A stretch of 64,000 nucleotides of DNA from positions 5,470,001-5,534,000 of the forward strand of contig CATNEN010000024.1 of NCBI GenBank assembly GCA_950097015.1, given 5' to 3'. The number at the start of each line of letters is the position of its first letter. Position 1 is the stretch's first letter. This DNA is from Macrostomum hystrix (lineage: Eukaryota; Platyhelminthes; Macrostomidae). The notes under the pieces are model-generated. The model did no database searches. It was not told the origin of the DNA and saw only the letters and a list, made by a program, of their open reading frames with translations. Position numbers and translations under genes: made by a program. Shown piece after piece: positions 10,371-21,600 of the stretch.

Positions 10371-12787
10371 GTACTTTTCGTCACCTCACTGAATCTGCTG
10401 CTGGTTGTCAAAAGAAGCTGAAAACTCAGATCTGGAAGGAAGCATTATCTGTGAACACGGCTGTAAAATTTCTAAAGTTTTCTGAAGAAGCTGAAAATGA
10501 GGTTTAGAAGGAGCTATTGTTTCTGTAGTCTGTAGTTTTTTTAGTTTTTTTGTTTGATTTTGCCTAATATAATTTAAGATTTGCTTTTGGAATATTTTTC
10601 GTGAGCCCTGCTCTTTTTGAAACCAGGCTTGGGACTGGCTATAGGAAGAGTTTTTCACAAAGTCTTTAATAATTTTTTGTTACTTTTTTATAATATTTTT
10701 GTTTTTTTTCTAAGCTTTTCGTTTTAGTGTTTTTGTGTCACACAAAGGCCAATATTTTACATAAGTCGTACAATATTTTGCAGCTTATATTATTCACAGT
10801 TTTACATGAAAAACTGTAGTATAATTTTTACAGAAATTGACTTGTTGTTATAACAAAAACTACAGAATTGACATTTCATTTTTAAGCAAGAAGCTTTTAG
10901 TGATTAGTTTTTTTCGCTGCACTTCTTGGTGCATCCATCCAGCTATCGCGTTGCTGCGTATTCGGCACAGGAGCAGACGTAGCCGTTGGAGGCGTGGCGC
11001 TGGTGCATATCTTTCGATGCACACTCATGGTGCAGCCACAAATCACAAAGATCACATTGCAGCCAAGTTCCAGTCGCACTGGGTTCAGCTTCATGACAGC
11101 GAGCGCACGAGTTGGTGGATTCTTCATTTTCTCTTTCCAAGTCTTTCCAGATGCAGATTCGAGCTCTGTTAAGAAATCCCTCCGTTGTTGGACAGCACAA
11201 AGCTCGGAACTCGGTATCAGCAGATGTTACTAGACCTTTCGCATACAGACAGACAAAATACACCACAGCTATGACCATCAGACTGCAATGATCTCAACAT
11301 TGATTTATTTTTATACGTACCTAAAATTTCTGGCTTGTCTTCGCAAATACTGCATGGTGGTGCTTTTGATTAGGTTTTGCCAGTTTTATAAAATGTTTTG
11401 GTATCGACTTATCTGAGATAGGTTTTGTGTCTAGGACAGCTAGTTCTTTGCGTGTCGTGTCAATATAGACTAAGTAGAAGTGGTCGTTCTGAAGAATCGG
11501 ACAGATTAAACGGGTGCATTTGTTTGAAACTGTCGCTCTTAGCATGTCAATCGCAGCGCTCGAATCTCCTTTGCGAATGCAGCTAAAGAAGCTGGATGGT
11601 AGGTGGCCCGCTTTGCTGCTTGGGTTGCATACGCAAAGTACTCGTAGATGTATGAATGAATTTACTATACTCCGACAGAAAGCGACTTTCCGGGTTCCAA
11701 TGATTCTTTATCAAACTCAGTTAGGAAGTCTCCAGCGCGGGTGCACCACACCTTTTCCCGTTCTTCTGTGCCTTGCTGCTTTCTATTCTAATTGTCGCTG
11801 ATTCTGTTCTCTGTCGCTTGTACTTTGAACGACTAACCCACTCGGCCCTTCGCCAAATATCTTCGTGCTTTCTCTTCCTTCCAGATAACGTTGCTTTTCC
11901 TCGATACTTTGTTGATTATGTCGAGAGCTGTTAATCTTGTTTTTAAATATTTTACCCGTCCGCAAATAAAACTCGACACGTTCACCCTGGAAGCCTTGCC
12001 GAACCTTGTTTTTCGAGATTTAACGTCTGAAAAGCACGATTCTACGTAAGAGTTTGAAAACCAACTTTTATTCTTTCTGAAGCTCTTGATACTCCCGATG
12101 AAATGGCAGAACAATGGAGCTAAACTACACCAGTGCTTCAGCAAGTAAACCAGCAGTTTTGGTGAGTCATAGCTTTTAAGTGGCCCGGCTGGCTCGTCGG
12201 TTGCATCAATATACTTGCCTGTCGGGTCGACTTGAAAAGAAAAGTGTACGGACAGCTTTCGCGCAGAGAAGCAAATCGAGAACTTTCGGCCTGCTCTTCC
12301 TTATCGTTATTTATTTCATCGCGCGCTTTGAATATTCTTTGTCCACCGGCTCAGTTTCCCAATTGTTAATCGCTGATCTTAATTCTTACGGATCTCGCTG
12401 CCCTAAAAATGTATCTACAGTGAGACTCAAGCTAGTTTCAAACGCTTCAAAAGTCTCCTGATGCAATAAAAAGACAAATGCCCTAATAAATAATTCCCGC
12501 ATAGCTTTACCTTCCGCAGTTTTAGACTTCAGTTGTATGCCATTAATGAACGCACGGATTACGTGATTTGTGCAAATGAATGGAATCGTGTACTTGATTT
12601 GTTTCCCCATGCGTAACGCACAATGTGTATCAATAAGGTATTGCTCCCCGCCTGATAAAAAAGTTATCTTTCCACTGGGCTCCAAGCTATTCGAAAATGA
12701 AAAACAAAAATAGTTATTGATCCGCCTGCACCACTCTCGAAATCAACAGCAACTTCAGCATTAGTACAATCCCTAACTTCTGAATCG

Positions 12788-15215
12788 TCACTCCCAGCAT
12801 CATCACTCCCAGCATAATCACTCCCAGCATCATCACTCCCAGCATCATTACTCCCTGCATCATCACTCCCAGCATCATCACTCCCAGCATAATCACTCCC
12901 AGCATCATCACTCCCAGCATCATCACTCCCAGCATCATCACTCCCAGCATCATTACTCCCTGCATCATCACTCCCAGCATCATCACTCCCAGCATCATCA
13001 CTCCCAGCATCATCACTCCCAGCATCATCACTCCCAGCATCATCACTCCCAGCATCATCACTCCCAGCATAATCACTCCCAGCATCATCACTCCCAGCAT
13101 CATTACTCCCTGCATCATCACTCCCAGCATCATCACTCCCAGCATAATCACTCCCAGCATCATCACTCCCAGCATCATTACTCCCTGCATCATCACTCCC
13201 AGCATCATCACTCCCAGCATCATCACTCCCAGCATCATCACTCCCAGCATAATCACTCCCAGCATCATTACTCCCTGCATCATCACTCCCAGCATCATCA
13301 CTCCCAGCATCATCACTCCCAGCATCATCACTCCCAGCATCATCACTCCCAGCATAATCACTCCCAGCATCATCACTCCCAGCATAATCACTCCCAGCAT
13401 CATCACTCCCAGCATAATCACTCCCAGCATCATCACTCCCAGCATAATCACTCCCAGCATCATCACTCCCAGCATAATCACTCCCAGCATCATCACTCCC
13501 AGCATAATCACTCCCAGCATCATCACTCCCAGCATCATCACTCCCAGCATCATCACTCCCAGCATCATTACTCCCAGCATCATCACTCCCAGCATCATCA
13601 CTCCCAGCATCATCACTCCCAGCATCATCACTCCCAGCATCATCACTCCCAGCATCATTACTCCCTGCATCATCACTCCCAGCATCATCACTCCCAGCAT
13701 CATCACTCCCAGCATCATCACTCCCAGCATCATCACTCCCAGCATCATCACTCCCAGCATCATCACTCCCAGCATCATCACTCCCAGCATCATCACTCCC
13801 AGCATAATCACTCCCAGCATCATTACTCCCAGCATCATTACTCCCTGCATCATCACTCCCAGCATCATCACTCCCAGCATCATCACTCCCAGCATCATCA
13901 CTCCCAGCATCATCACTCCCAGCATCATCACTCCCAGCATCATCACTCCCAGCATAATCACTCCCAGCATCATTACTCCCTGCATCATCACTCCCAGCAT
14001 CATCACTCCCAGCATCATCACTCCCAGCATCATTACTCCCAGCATCATCACTCCCAGCATCATCACTCCCAGCATAATCACTCCCAGCATCATTACTCCC
14101 AGCATCATTACTCCCTGCATCATCACTCCCAGCATCATCACTCCCAGCATCATCACTCCCAGCATAATCACTCCCAGCATCATTACTCCCTGCATCATCA
14201 CTCCCAGCATCATCACTCCCAGCATCATCACTCCCAGCATCATTACTCCCAGCATCATCACTCCCAGCATCATCACTCCCAGCATAATCACTCCCAGCAT
14301 CATTACTCCCAGCATCATTACTCCCTGCATCATCACTCCCAGCATCATCACTCCCAGCATAATCACTCCCAGCATCATTACTCCCTGCATCATCACTCCC
14401 AGCATCATCACTCCCAGCATAATCACTCCCAGCATCATCACTCCCAGCATCATCACTCCCAGCATCATCACTCCCAGCATCATCACTCCCAGCATCATCA
14501 CTCCCAGCATTATCACTCCCATCACTCCCAGCATCATCACTCCCAGCATCATCACTCCCAGCATCATCACTCCCAGCATCATCACTCCCAGCATTATCAC
14601 TCCCATCACTCCCAGCATCATCACTCCCAGCATCATCACTCCCAGCATCATCACTCCCAGCATCATCACTCCCAGCATCATCACTCCCAGCATCATCACT
14701 CCCAGCATCATTACTCCCAGCATCATCACTCCCAGCATCATCACTCCCAGCATAATCACTCCCAGCATCATTACTCCCAGCATCATTACTCCCTGCATCA
14801 TCACTCCCAGCATCATCACTCCCAGCATAATCACTCCCAGCATCATCACTCCCAGCATCATCACTCCCAGCATCATCACTCCCAGCATCATCACTCCCAG
14901 CATCATCACTCCCAGCATTATCACTCCCATCACTCCCAGCATCATCACTCCCAGCATCATCACTCCCAGCATCATCACTCCCAGCATCATCACTCCCAGC
15001 ATCATCACTCCCAGCATCATCACTCCCAGCATCATCACTCCCAGCATCATCACTCCCAGCATCATCACTCCCAGCATCATCACTCCCAGCATCATTACTC
15101 CCTGCATCACTCCCAGCATTATCACTCCCATCACTCCCAGCATCATCACTCCCAGCATCATCACTCCCAGCATCATTACTCCCTGCATCATTACTCCCTG
15201 CATCACTCCCAGCAT
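12788..15215. repeat. 15-bp satellite, about 160 copies
   Basis: Units of AGCATCATCACTCCC with recurring variants (AGCATAATC, AGCATCATT, TGCATC). A strict 30-bp alternation appears near 13370-13510, showing higher-order amplification. The long minus-strand open frame over the array is a consequence of the 15-bp period. It lies in an intron of the transposon gene. Confidence 0.97.
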
Positions 15216-15289
15216 TATAACTCCAGAATCACTCATATCATCACCACCAGCATCATCACTTCAATGAGCAGGCCCCACAGAAGCAGCAA

Positions 15290-16195
15290 CAGCACGACGA
15301 GCAGGCAAAATGGAAGCAGCAACAGCTCGCACCACGGGCATGCACAACAGAAGCAGCAACAGCACGACGGGCAGGCACAACAGAAGCAGCAACAGCTCGC
15401 ACCACGGGCATGCACAACAGAAGCAGCAACAGCACCACGGGCAGGCACAACAGAAGCAGCAACAGCACGACGGGCAGGCACAACAGAAGCAGCAACAGCA
15501 CCCCGGGCATGCACAACAGAAGCAGCAACAGCACGACGGGCAGGCACAACAGAAGCAGCAACAGCACCACGGGCATGCACAACAGAAGCAGGAACAGCAC
15601 CACGGGCATGCACAACAGAAGCAGGAACAGCACCACGGGCAGGCACAACAGAAGCAGCAACAGCACCACGGGCATGCACAACAGAAGCAGGAACAGCACC
15701 ACGGGCATGCACAACAGAAGCAGGAACAGCACCACGGGCAGGCACAACAGAAGCAGCAACAGCACGACGGGCAGGCACAACAGAAGCAGCAACAGCACCA
15801 CGGGCATGCACAACAGAAGCAGGAACAGCACCACGGGCATGCACAACAGAAGCAGCAACAGCACGACGGGCAGGCACAACAGAAGCAGCAACAGCACCAC
15901 GGGCATGCACAACAGAAGCAGGAACAGCACCACGGGCATGCACAACAGAAGCAGCAACAGCACGACGGGCAGGCACAACAGAAGCAGCAACAGCACCACG
16001 GGCATGCACAACAGAAGCAGGAACAGCACCCCGGGCAGGCACAACAGAAGCAGCAACAGCACCACGGGCAGGTACAACAGAAGCAGCAACAGCACCCCGG
16101 GCAGGCACAACAGAAGCAGCAACAGCACGACGAGCAGGCAAAATAGAAGCAGCAACAGCACCACGGGCAGGCACAACAGAAGCAGCAACAGCAAC
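15290..16195. repeat. 33-bp satellite, about 27 copies
   Basis: Units of 33 bp with core GGCACAACAGAAGCAGCAAC. All frames on both strands remain open, giving unrelated Gln-rich, Leu-rich or Ala/Val-rich readings, which argues against coding. It abuts the 15-bp satellite inside the same transposon intron. Confidence 0.95.
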
Positions 16196-17082
16196 TCGAG
16201 TGGATCTTACGACAGCAGATTTATGATAATTGCAGTTTTCTTACTTTTCGAATAAGAAGATTTTGACTTACCGACAATTTTACGCTGATAATACAGCCAG
16301 ACAACTCGACGGTTTTCAATAGTGTAATTCTTTGCTGAAAGCTTGCTCAGAATTTGCCCGCAAGCACCATAGGGACAGCGAAATGATTTGCGAAGGCACT
16401 CATCACTATAGTCTTCAAAATATTCAGGCGACAGTTAAAAAAATATATGCTTCGATTGTGGGTTGCTTTGCAAATAAAGAAAATTGAAAATTTAGCAATA
16501 ATGATGCGAAGACTGAAAATCATGGTTAAAAATATATGAATATACTAGCAGACGATTGAAGTCTGCTTTCCTGAAGGCTTTATACTCGAAAATTTATGCA
16601 TGGGTTGTTCGGATAGGGATATGAGATAGCAAGCAAGAAGCAGATAAAGCAGCTGATTGGATATAGTCCAGCTACTGGGGTAAAACAGATCGAGCATGGT
16701 ACAGACCCCAGGAAACTTATTTTGTCAGGCATTAGCGATAAAACATAAGGACAAAACACAATAAATAAATGCAATAGAGGATACGCAGTCGTCACTATAA
16801 AATACGAAGCAACATGCACACACGAGGCTTGAGATCTCAACACTCAACTTCAAACGCTAAAGCCTCAAAAGCCGACAAACATAAGGAGGCATTAGTACTT
16901 CAAAGAATAAAAATACAAATAGCAATAAGCATGCAGATCCCACATGCAAAAATGGAGACCCATGTGCACGACAAAGCAAAAATATTACCCTGTATTACCA
17001 ATTGCGCATTACATCCCGACACGTTACGCAACTCTACGCTAACAATACGCAGGCATCTCAGAGTGAGGGTGTTGTGTTGTGC

Positions 17083-17745
17083 CCACTTTTAAAATGGGAG
17101 ATATCAGGGTGGGGGGGACTCGAGGGTCTACAACTCCGAGACGCGACTAGTCAGGGCTCTGAAATTTTACAGTCGTGTTCACAGATGAGCGCAAAATCCT
17201 GCGAGGCGCAAAAGTATAGAGGTTATATTTTTAGTTTTGTTTGCTGAAGTTTACGATGATTATAAAACTAAGAAATAATACAAACACATTCAGTGAGGTG
17301 AGTTTTGAGTTGAGATTTTAGTAGTTGTGATTTTTAATAAACCGCTCTTTTTATTCGTTTACTGCTTGGTCGATTATCAAATTCGTTTTATTTTATGAAC
17401 AATTTTGATTCGAAAACTTTTTGTGAAAATTAACGGTTTTTGTGTGTGTTGTGCGCAAGTCCGTCGATATTTTTCCGCAAAAATGATATTCTCGGACCGA
17501 TACATTGGCTATAACATGACTTTTTTTCTGGTAATGGTTCTGGTACTGGTTCTGGTACTGGAATTATAGACGTCTATCTACATCGTAGGCTTTAGCCATA
17601 GTCTATTGACATTAGAATATTATAACTATTGGATAGTTCAATGTACAAAGAACTAGCTTAAAAACTACAGAAACAAATGACAGAGGGTGAGATATCACTG
17701 ATCTAAGTGCTACAGACATAAAATAAATTTGACTAGGGATAGGCA
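17083..17745. repeat. Right inverted terminal repeat of the 9-kb transposon
   Basis: An uninterrupted inverted copy of the left arm. It contains the inner block around GAGGTGAGTTTTGAG, the hinge near GCGCAAGTCCGTCGA and the GGTTCTGGTACTGG tandem motif. Confidence 0.85.
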
Positions 17746-18642
17746 AAGTTAAAAAAGAGCATCAGAATTGCGTTTCACAAGTGAGTCCAAATCTAATTCA
17801 AGACGCTGAATTAAAATGAAAGCTAGGAACACATGAACAAAAGAGACAATCTTAATTTTCCTTTAATTTAAAATCATCTGATTATAAGTGAAAATTGAAA
17901 TTCTAAAATATAAAAATGAAAACTTTAAACTTTTTAATGGCTAACTGCATAAATAACGAGATCTTTTACGTATGCAAAAAAGGTTTGTTTTAGTTTAATC
18001 TCTTAGTACATTATTTTAAAGACGGTTCCTCCTTAGAAACACAGTCAAGTTTTTGTTCTGTCTATCTTTTAGTACCTAAATGTTAAAATAAATGATTACA
18101 TTTTGTAAAAAAGTTGGGAGGCAAATCATAACACTTCGAAGTATCATTACATTTTTAGTCGAATGATCGTTTGTTGAATATTTTGCAAGTATGCTTTAAA
18201 TTTTAAAGATATTTAGAATATGTATACATACATTTATGCATGAACCAAAGTAGCTCTTATTAGGTTCATTGGTTCATCATATATATTCTAACCATTCTAT
18301 TAATCTATTGTATAATGCTATATCTATGTATCTACTAGCCTTTATGCTAGCCTGTATATATGCTAGCCTCGGGTCCTTTTTATGAGAAATATTTAATGGT
18401 AAGCTTAATATTTGATTCATTAGTGGTTCTGCTTGTGTTGGTATATGTTTTATATATGAGAAGTGGCTCATAATTGCTATTGCTTTAAACTAACGCCATT
18501 TAAAAGTAGGAAACAAAAAATATGTAGTAAATAACGAATAAGTAAATATTTATTAGTCAAAGTCTTATTGAAGTTTTATTAACTTGTATGTCATTCTAAA
18601 AATCATGAATAGCTAATTTGTAATTTTTTTCCTTGTTTTCAG
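17746..18642. other. AT-rich spacer upstream of TSC1
   Basis: No coding similarity or array recognised. The short minus-strand ORF at 18277-18471 has no recognisable domain. A TATA-like or Inr promoter for TSC1 could not be singled out. Confidence 0.45.
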
Positions 18643-18670
18643 AGTGGTGAATAACTTTAAACAGTCCCAA

Positions 18671-21600
18671 ATGACCACATATCATGATGCTACTAATCTT
18701 ATTGCCCTCTTGCATTCATCTGATATTCAAACAGTTAGGGAAACTGAGTCTTATCTACGAGAACATCTACAAATTGGTAGGTTGGTGTGTTGAATATATC
18801 TAGTATTGACAAGTGGCATCAGTGTTTACCAATAAAACATTCTCAAATTTCCCATTTTAGGCAAGGACTGCAGTGGTCTCATCTATGCCCTAGTTGATGA
18901 TTACATTGCTACTCAAGATGAGTGCACACTGTCACTGCTAGAATTAGTTGAAGATCCACTTGATAAGGTTGGTACTACTTACTGCTTCTGTTGATCCACT
19001 TAAGAACTAAGATCAGCAGAATCTGTCCATAAAAGTACAGAGTAAGCAGAATCGGTCGAAAAAAGTACAGAGTAAGCAGAATCGGTCCAAAAAAGTACAG
19101 AGTAAGCAGAATCGGTCCATAAAAGTACAGGGTCAGACAAATCGACCCAACTCTAGTGTAAATCAAATATTAATTTGAAAATCTGTAGGATTTTGCTGAA
19201 CAAAAGCAGTCTCATTAAGCCTTGACCTCTCCAATCACAGGACCTGTCGGACCGACTCACCGAGCACCTGAAGGCTGACGCCTCTCGTGTGCCAGCTGCG
19301 AACCTGCTAGGCCGCCTGATCCAACGCCAGCCGCTGTGGCTGCCTTCAATCTTTACCAGCGGCCTTTTTCAGGCCCTGCTAAAATTGCTATTAAAGACCG
19401 AGCCACTTGCTGACCTGCCGTTGACAATCAGCGGCGCCCTGTTGCTGTGCACTCTGGTACCCCTGGCTGGCAGCGGCCTGACCTCCCACCTGGCTGACAT
19501 CTGCTGCCTGCTAGTACGGATGGCGTCCGCGGCCAGTAAGCGAGCGGGCGGTGGCAGCGGAGGCGACTCCTCGCAGATTGCGGCGCCAGGACTAGTTGGA
19601 AGCAACGCGTCCGACGATCTGCCATTGTTACACCTGCACGCGACCGTTTACGCTCTGTTTAATCGATTATACGCCGTGTTTCCTAACTATTTGCTGGACT
19701 ATTTGCGCTCTCAGCTGCGCAAGAATGGCCGCGAGTTTGCTCCGCTATTCAATTCGATGTTTCGCGACCTTCTAGGCCGGGTCCGGTTGCATCCGCTGCT
19801 GGTGGCCGGCAGCAAGGAGGCCGAGCTGCAGGCCCAGAGATGGCGCCGCGTCACCTCAGCTGATCTGCTGCTGGAGTGCGGCCGCTACTGCCTGGACTTG
19901 GTGGAGACCACGGCTGGAGAGGCCGGCATTCAGCTAGCTGCCACCTGCAGTCAGTCGCAGATAGAGCAGCATCGACAGCAGCAGCGCCAGTCACAATCTG
20001 GCGAGGCGCCCGAACTCCTGGCTTCGTCGTCTGAGGCGAGTCGCGCTCTCGGTCACAGCCAGTCTCAGCAGTTGCAGGCATCTTCCACTTCGGATGCCGC
20101 TGCGGCTACGGCTCCTGCGGCATCGGACACAGACGGTCAGGATGAGCAGCTGATGCTTCAGCAGGCAAGCGCCTTCATTGATGTCTGTTCTGTGTATGCT
20201 AGGAGCAACTCCCAGGATACGAGTACCATGTTTCTCTAGCTTAGCACTCTTTATGATGCTTTAGCTTCTCTAAGCACCCTAAATATTCCCCAGGTTTCCC
20301 CAGCACCCTCAAAGATCACCAGGTTTCCACAGCACCCTCAAAGATCCCTAGGTTTCCACAGCACCCTCAAAGATCCCCAGGTATCCCCAGCACCCTCAAA
20401 GATCCCCAGGTTTCCACAGCACCCTCAAAGATCCCCAGGTTTCCCCAGCACCCTCAAAGATCCCCAGGTTTCCCCAGCACCCTGAAAGATCCCCAGGTAT
20501 CCCCAGCACCCTCAAAGATCCCCAGGTTTCCCCAGCACCCTCAAAGATCCCCAGGTTTCCCCAGCACCCTCAAAGATCCCCAGGTATCCCCAGCACCCTC
20601 AAAGATCCCCAGGTTTCCACAGCACCCTCAAAGATCCCCAGGTTTCCCCAGCACCCTCAAAGATCCCCAGGTTTCCCCAGCACCCTCAAAGATCCCCAGG
20701 TTTCCCCAGCACCCTCAAAGATCCCCAGGTTTCCCCAGCACCCTTAAAAATCCCCAGGTTATCTCAAATGCTAAACGTTACCGATCTCCATCCGCAGGTG
20801 CTACCAGAGGACGGCAACTTTCCGTCTAAGGACTCATTCCTGTGCTCCAGCCTGGTTCGCCGAGTCCGCACACGGCTGTATACCCACCAGCCAGGCTCTG
20901 GCGCTGACCATGGTCTCCTTTCCGATCTAGCCGATGCCGGTGCTCCGCTGTCGCCGCTGGCTTCGGCGTCAGCTTCGAAATCTGGTGGACGCTTTTGGCT
21001 GCGCCAGTTTCAACTGCAGCAGCAGCACCAGCTGGAGCATCACCAATTGGATCGGCAGCATCATCTCCAGCTGCCGCTGCCCGGTCTTCGAAGTCGCTCT
21101 TTGAGCTCGCCCGCTCTGCTGGATCTGAGGCAACTGGTACTGCAGCAGCAGGAGCAGCAGCAGCAAACTCAAGTGCATCTAATTGATAAGGACTCCAACA
21201 AGAATACCGTGCCAGGCGCCACTGCCAACAGAGCTTCTAGTTCAAAGTCCAATGCAAAAGATGAATCAAGTGACCAGGTTAATAATGGGGGGCTATAACA
21301 TTCCATAGTAGAGAGCGGCATTTTATGAGGCTTTAGAGAACTGGCTTTGCAGTATTGCACTAATAGCCTCCGAGTTCCTGTTATCAATAACCGACACGGC
21401 AACCAATACGCAGATTAGCAAGGCCGGCCGTAGTCCCAACCGTACGGGCCGTTGTCTGCAGCTTCAGCCTCCGCCAGAAGTGATCGGCCGCGACAGTCAA
21501 TCCTACGCCGAGCTGTTCCTGTCGGCCCTGCCGATGTTTCCGCTGGCCAAGTGCCCGGAGTGTGGGCACGTGTCCGCCGGGCCCCACCTGTACTGCCAGC

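Larger units (their letters stand above)
10943..16412 (-). pseudogene. Transposon protein with Ulp1-like protease and PHD finger, decayed
   Basis: Pieces of one spliced minus-strand gene. An upstream exon (16412-16272) with CPYGACG ends at G|GTAAGT. A second exon (12676-12390) ends at CC|GTAAGA. A segment at about 12270-11833 contains SNSYVESCFSDVKSRK. Then comes a C48/Ulp1-type protease: catalytic His in NDHFYLVYID, Asp in AVLDT and Cys in GHSCGVFC (11270-11230). Last is a C4HC3 PHD finger (11163-10943) with CARC, CDLCDLWLHHEC and CSC. Stops and frameshifts interrupt it, including a slip in a GACA run near 11250. The first large intron (16271-12677) holds two satellites. SUMO/Ulp1-like proteases occur in several large eukaryotic transposons; a PHD on the same gene is less usual. 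Exon phases do not all agree, so the joins are provisional. Confidence 0.65.
8760..17745 (-). mobile_element. about 9-kb DNA transposon with long inverted ends, Ulp1 and PHD gene
   Basis: The outermost matching sequences are TGCCTATCCCTAG at 8760 and its complement ending at 17745. The matching arms run inwards for roughly 660 bp. The interior holds a decayed minus-strand spliced gene with Ulp1-like protease and PHD finger domains, plus two satellites. No target-site duplication was evident, so the true ends may lie slightly outside. Superfamily is uncertain: a MULE/NOF-like or KDZ-like element would fit an Ulp1-bearing large transposon. Confidence 0.72.

Noticed and set aside
12714-15236. 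840-codon open frame on the minus strand
   Set aside because: It is the 15-bp satellite read in frame; no start context or domain, and sequence changes do not favour the peptide.
15233-16255. Gln-rich, Leu-rich and Ala/Val-rich proteins of about 310 aa
   Set aside because: Five overlapping readings of one 33-bp satellite.
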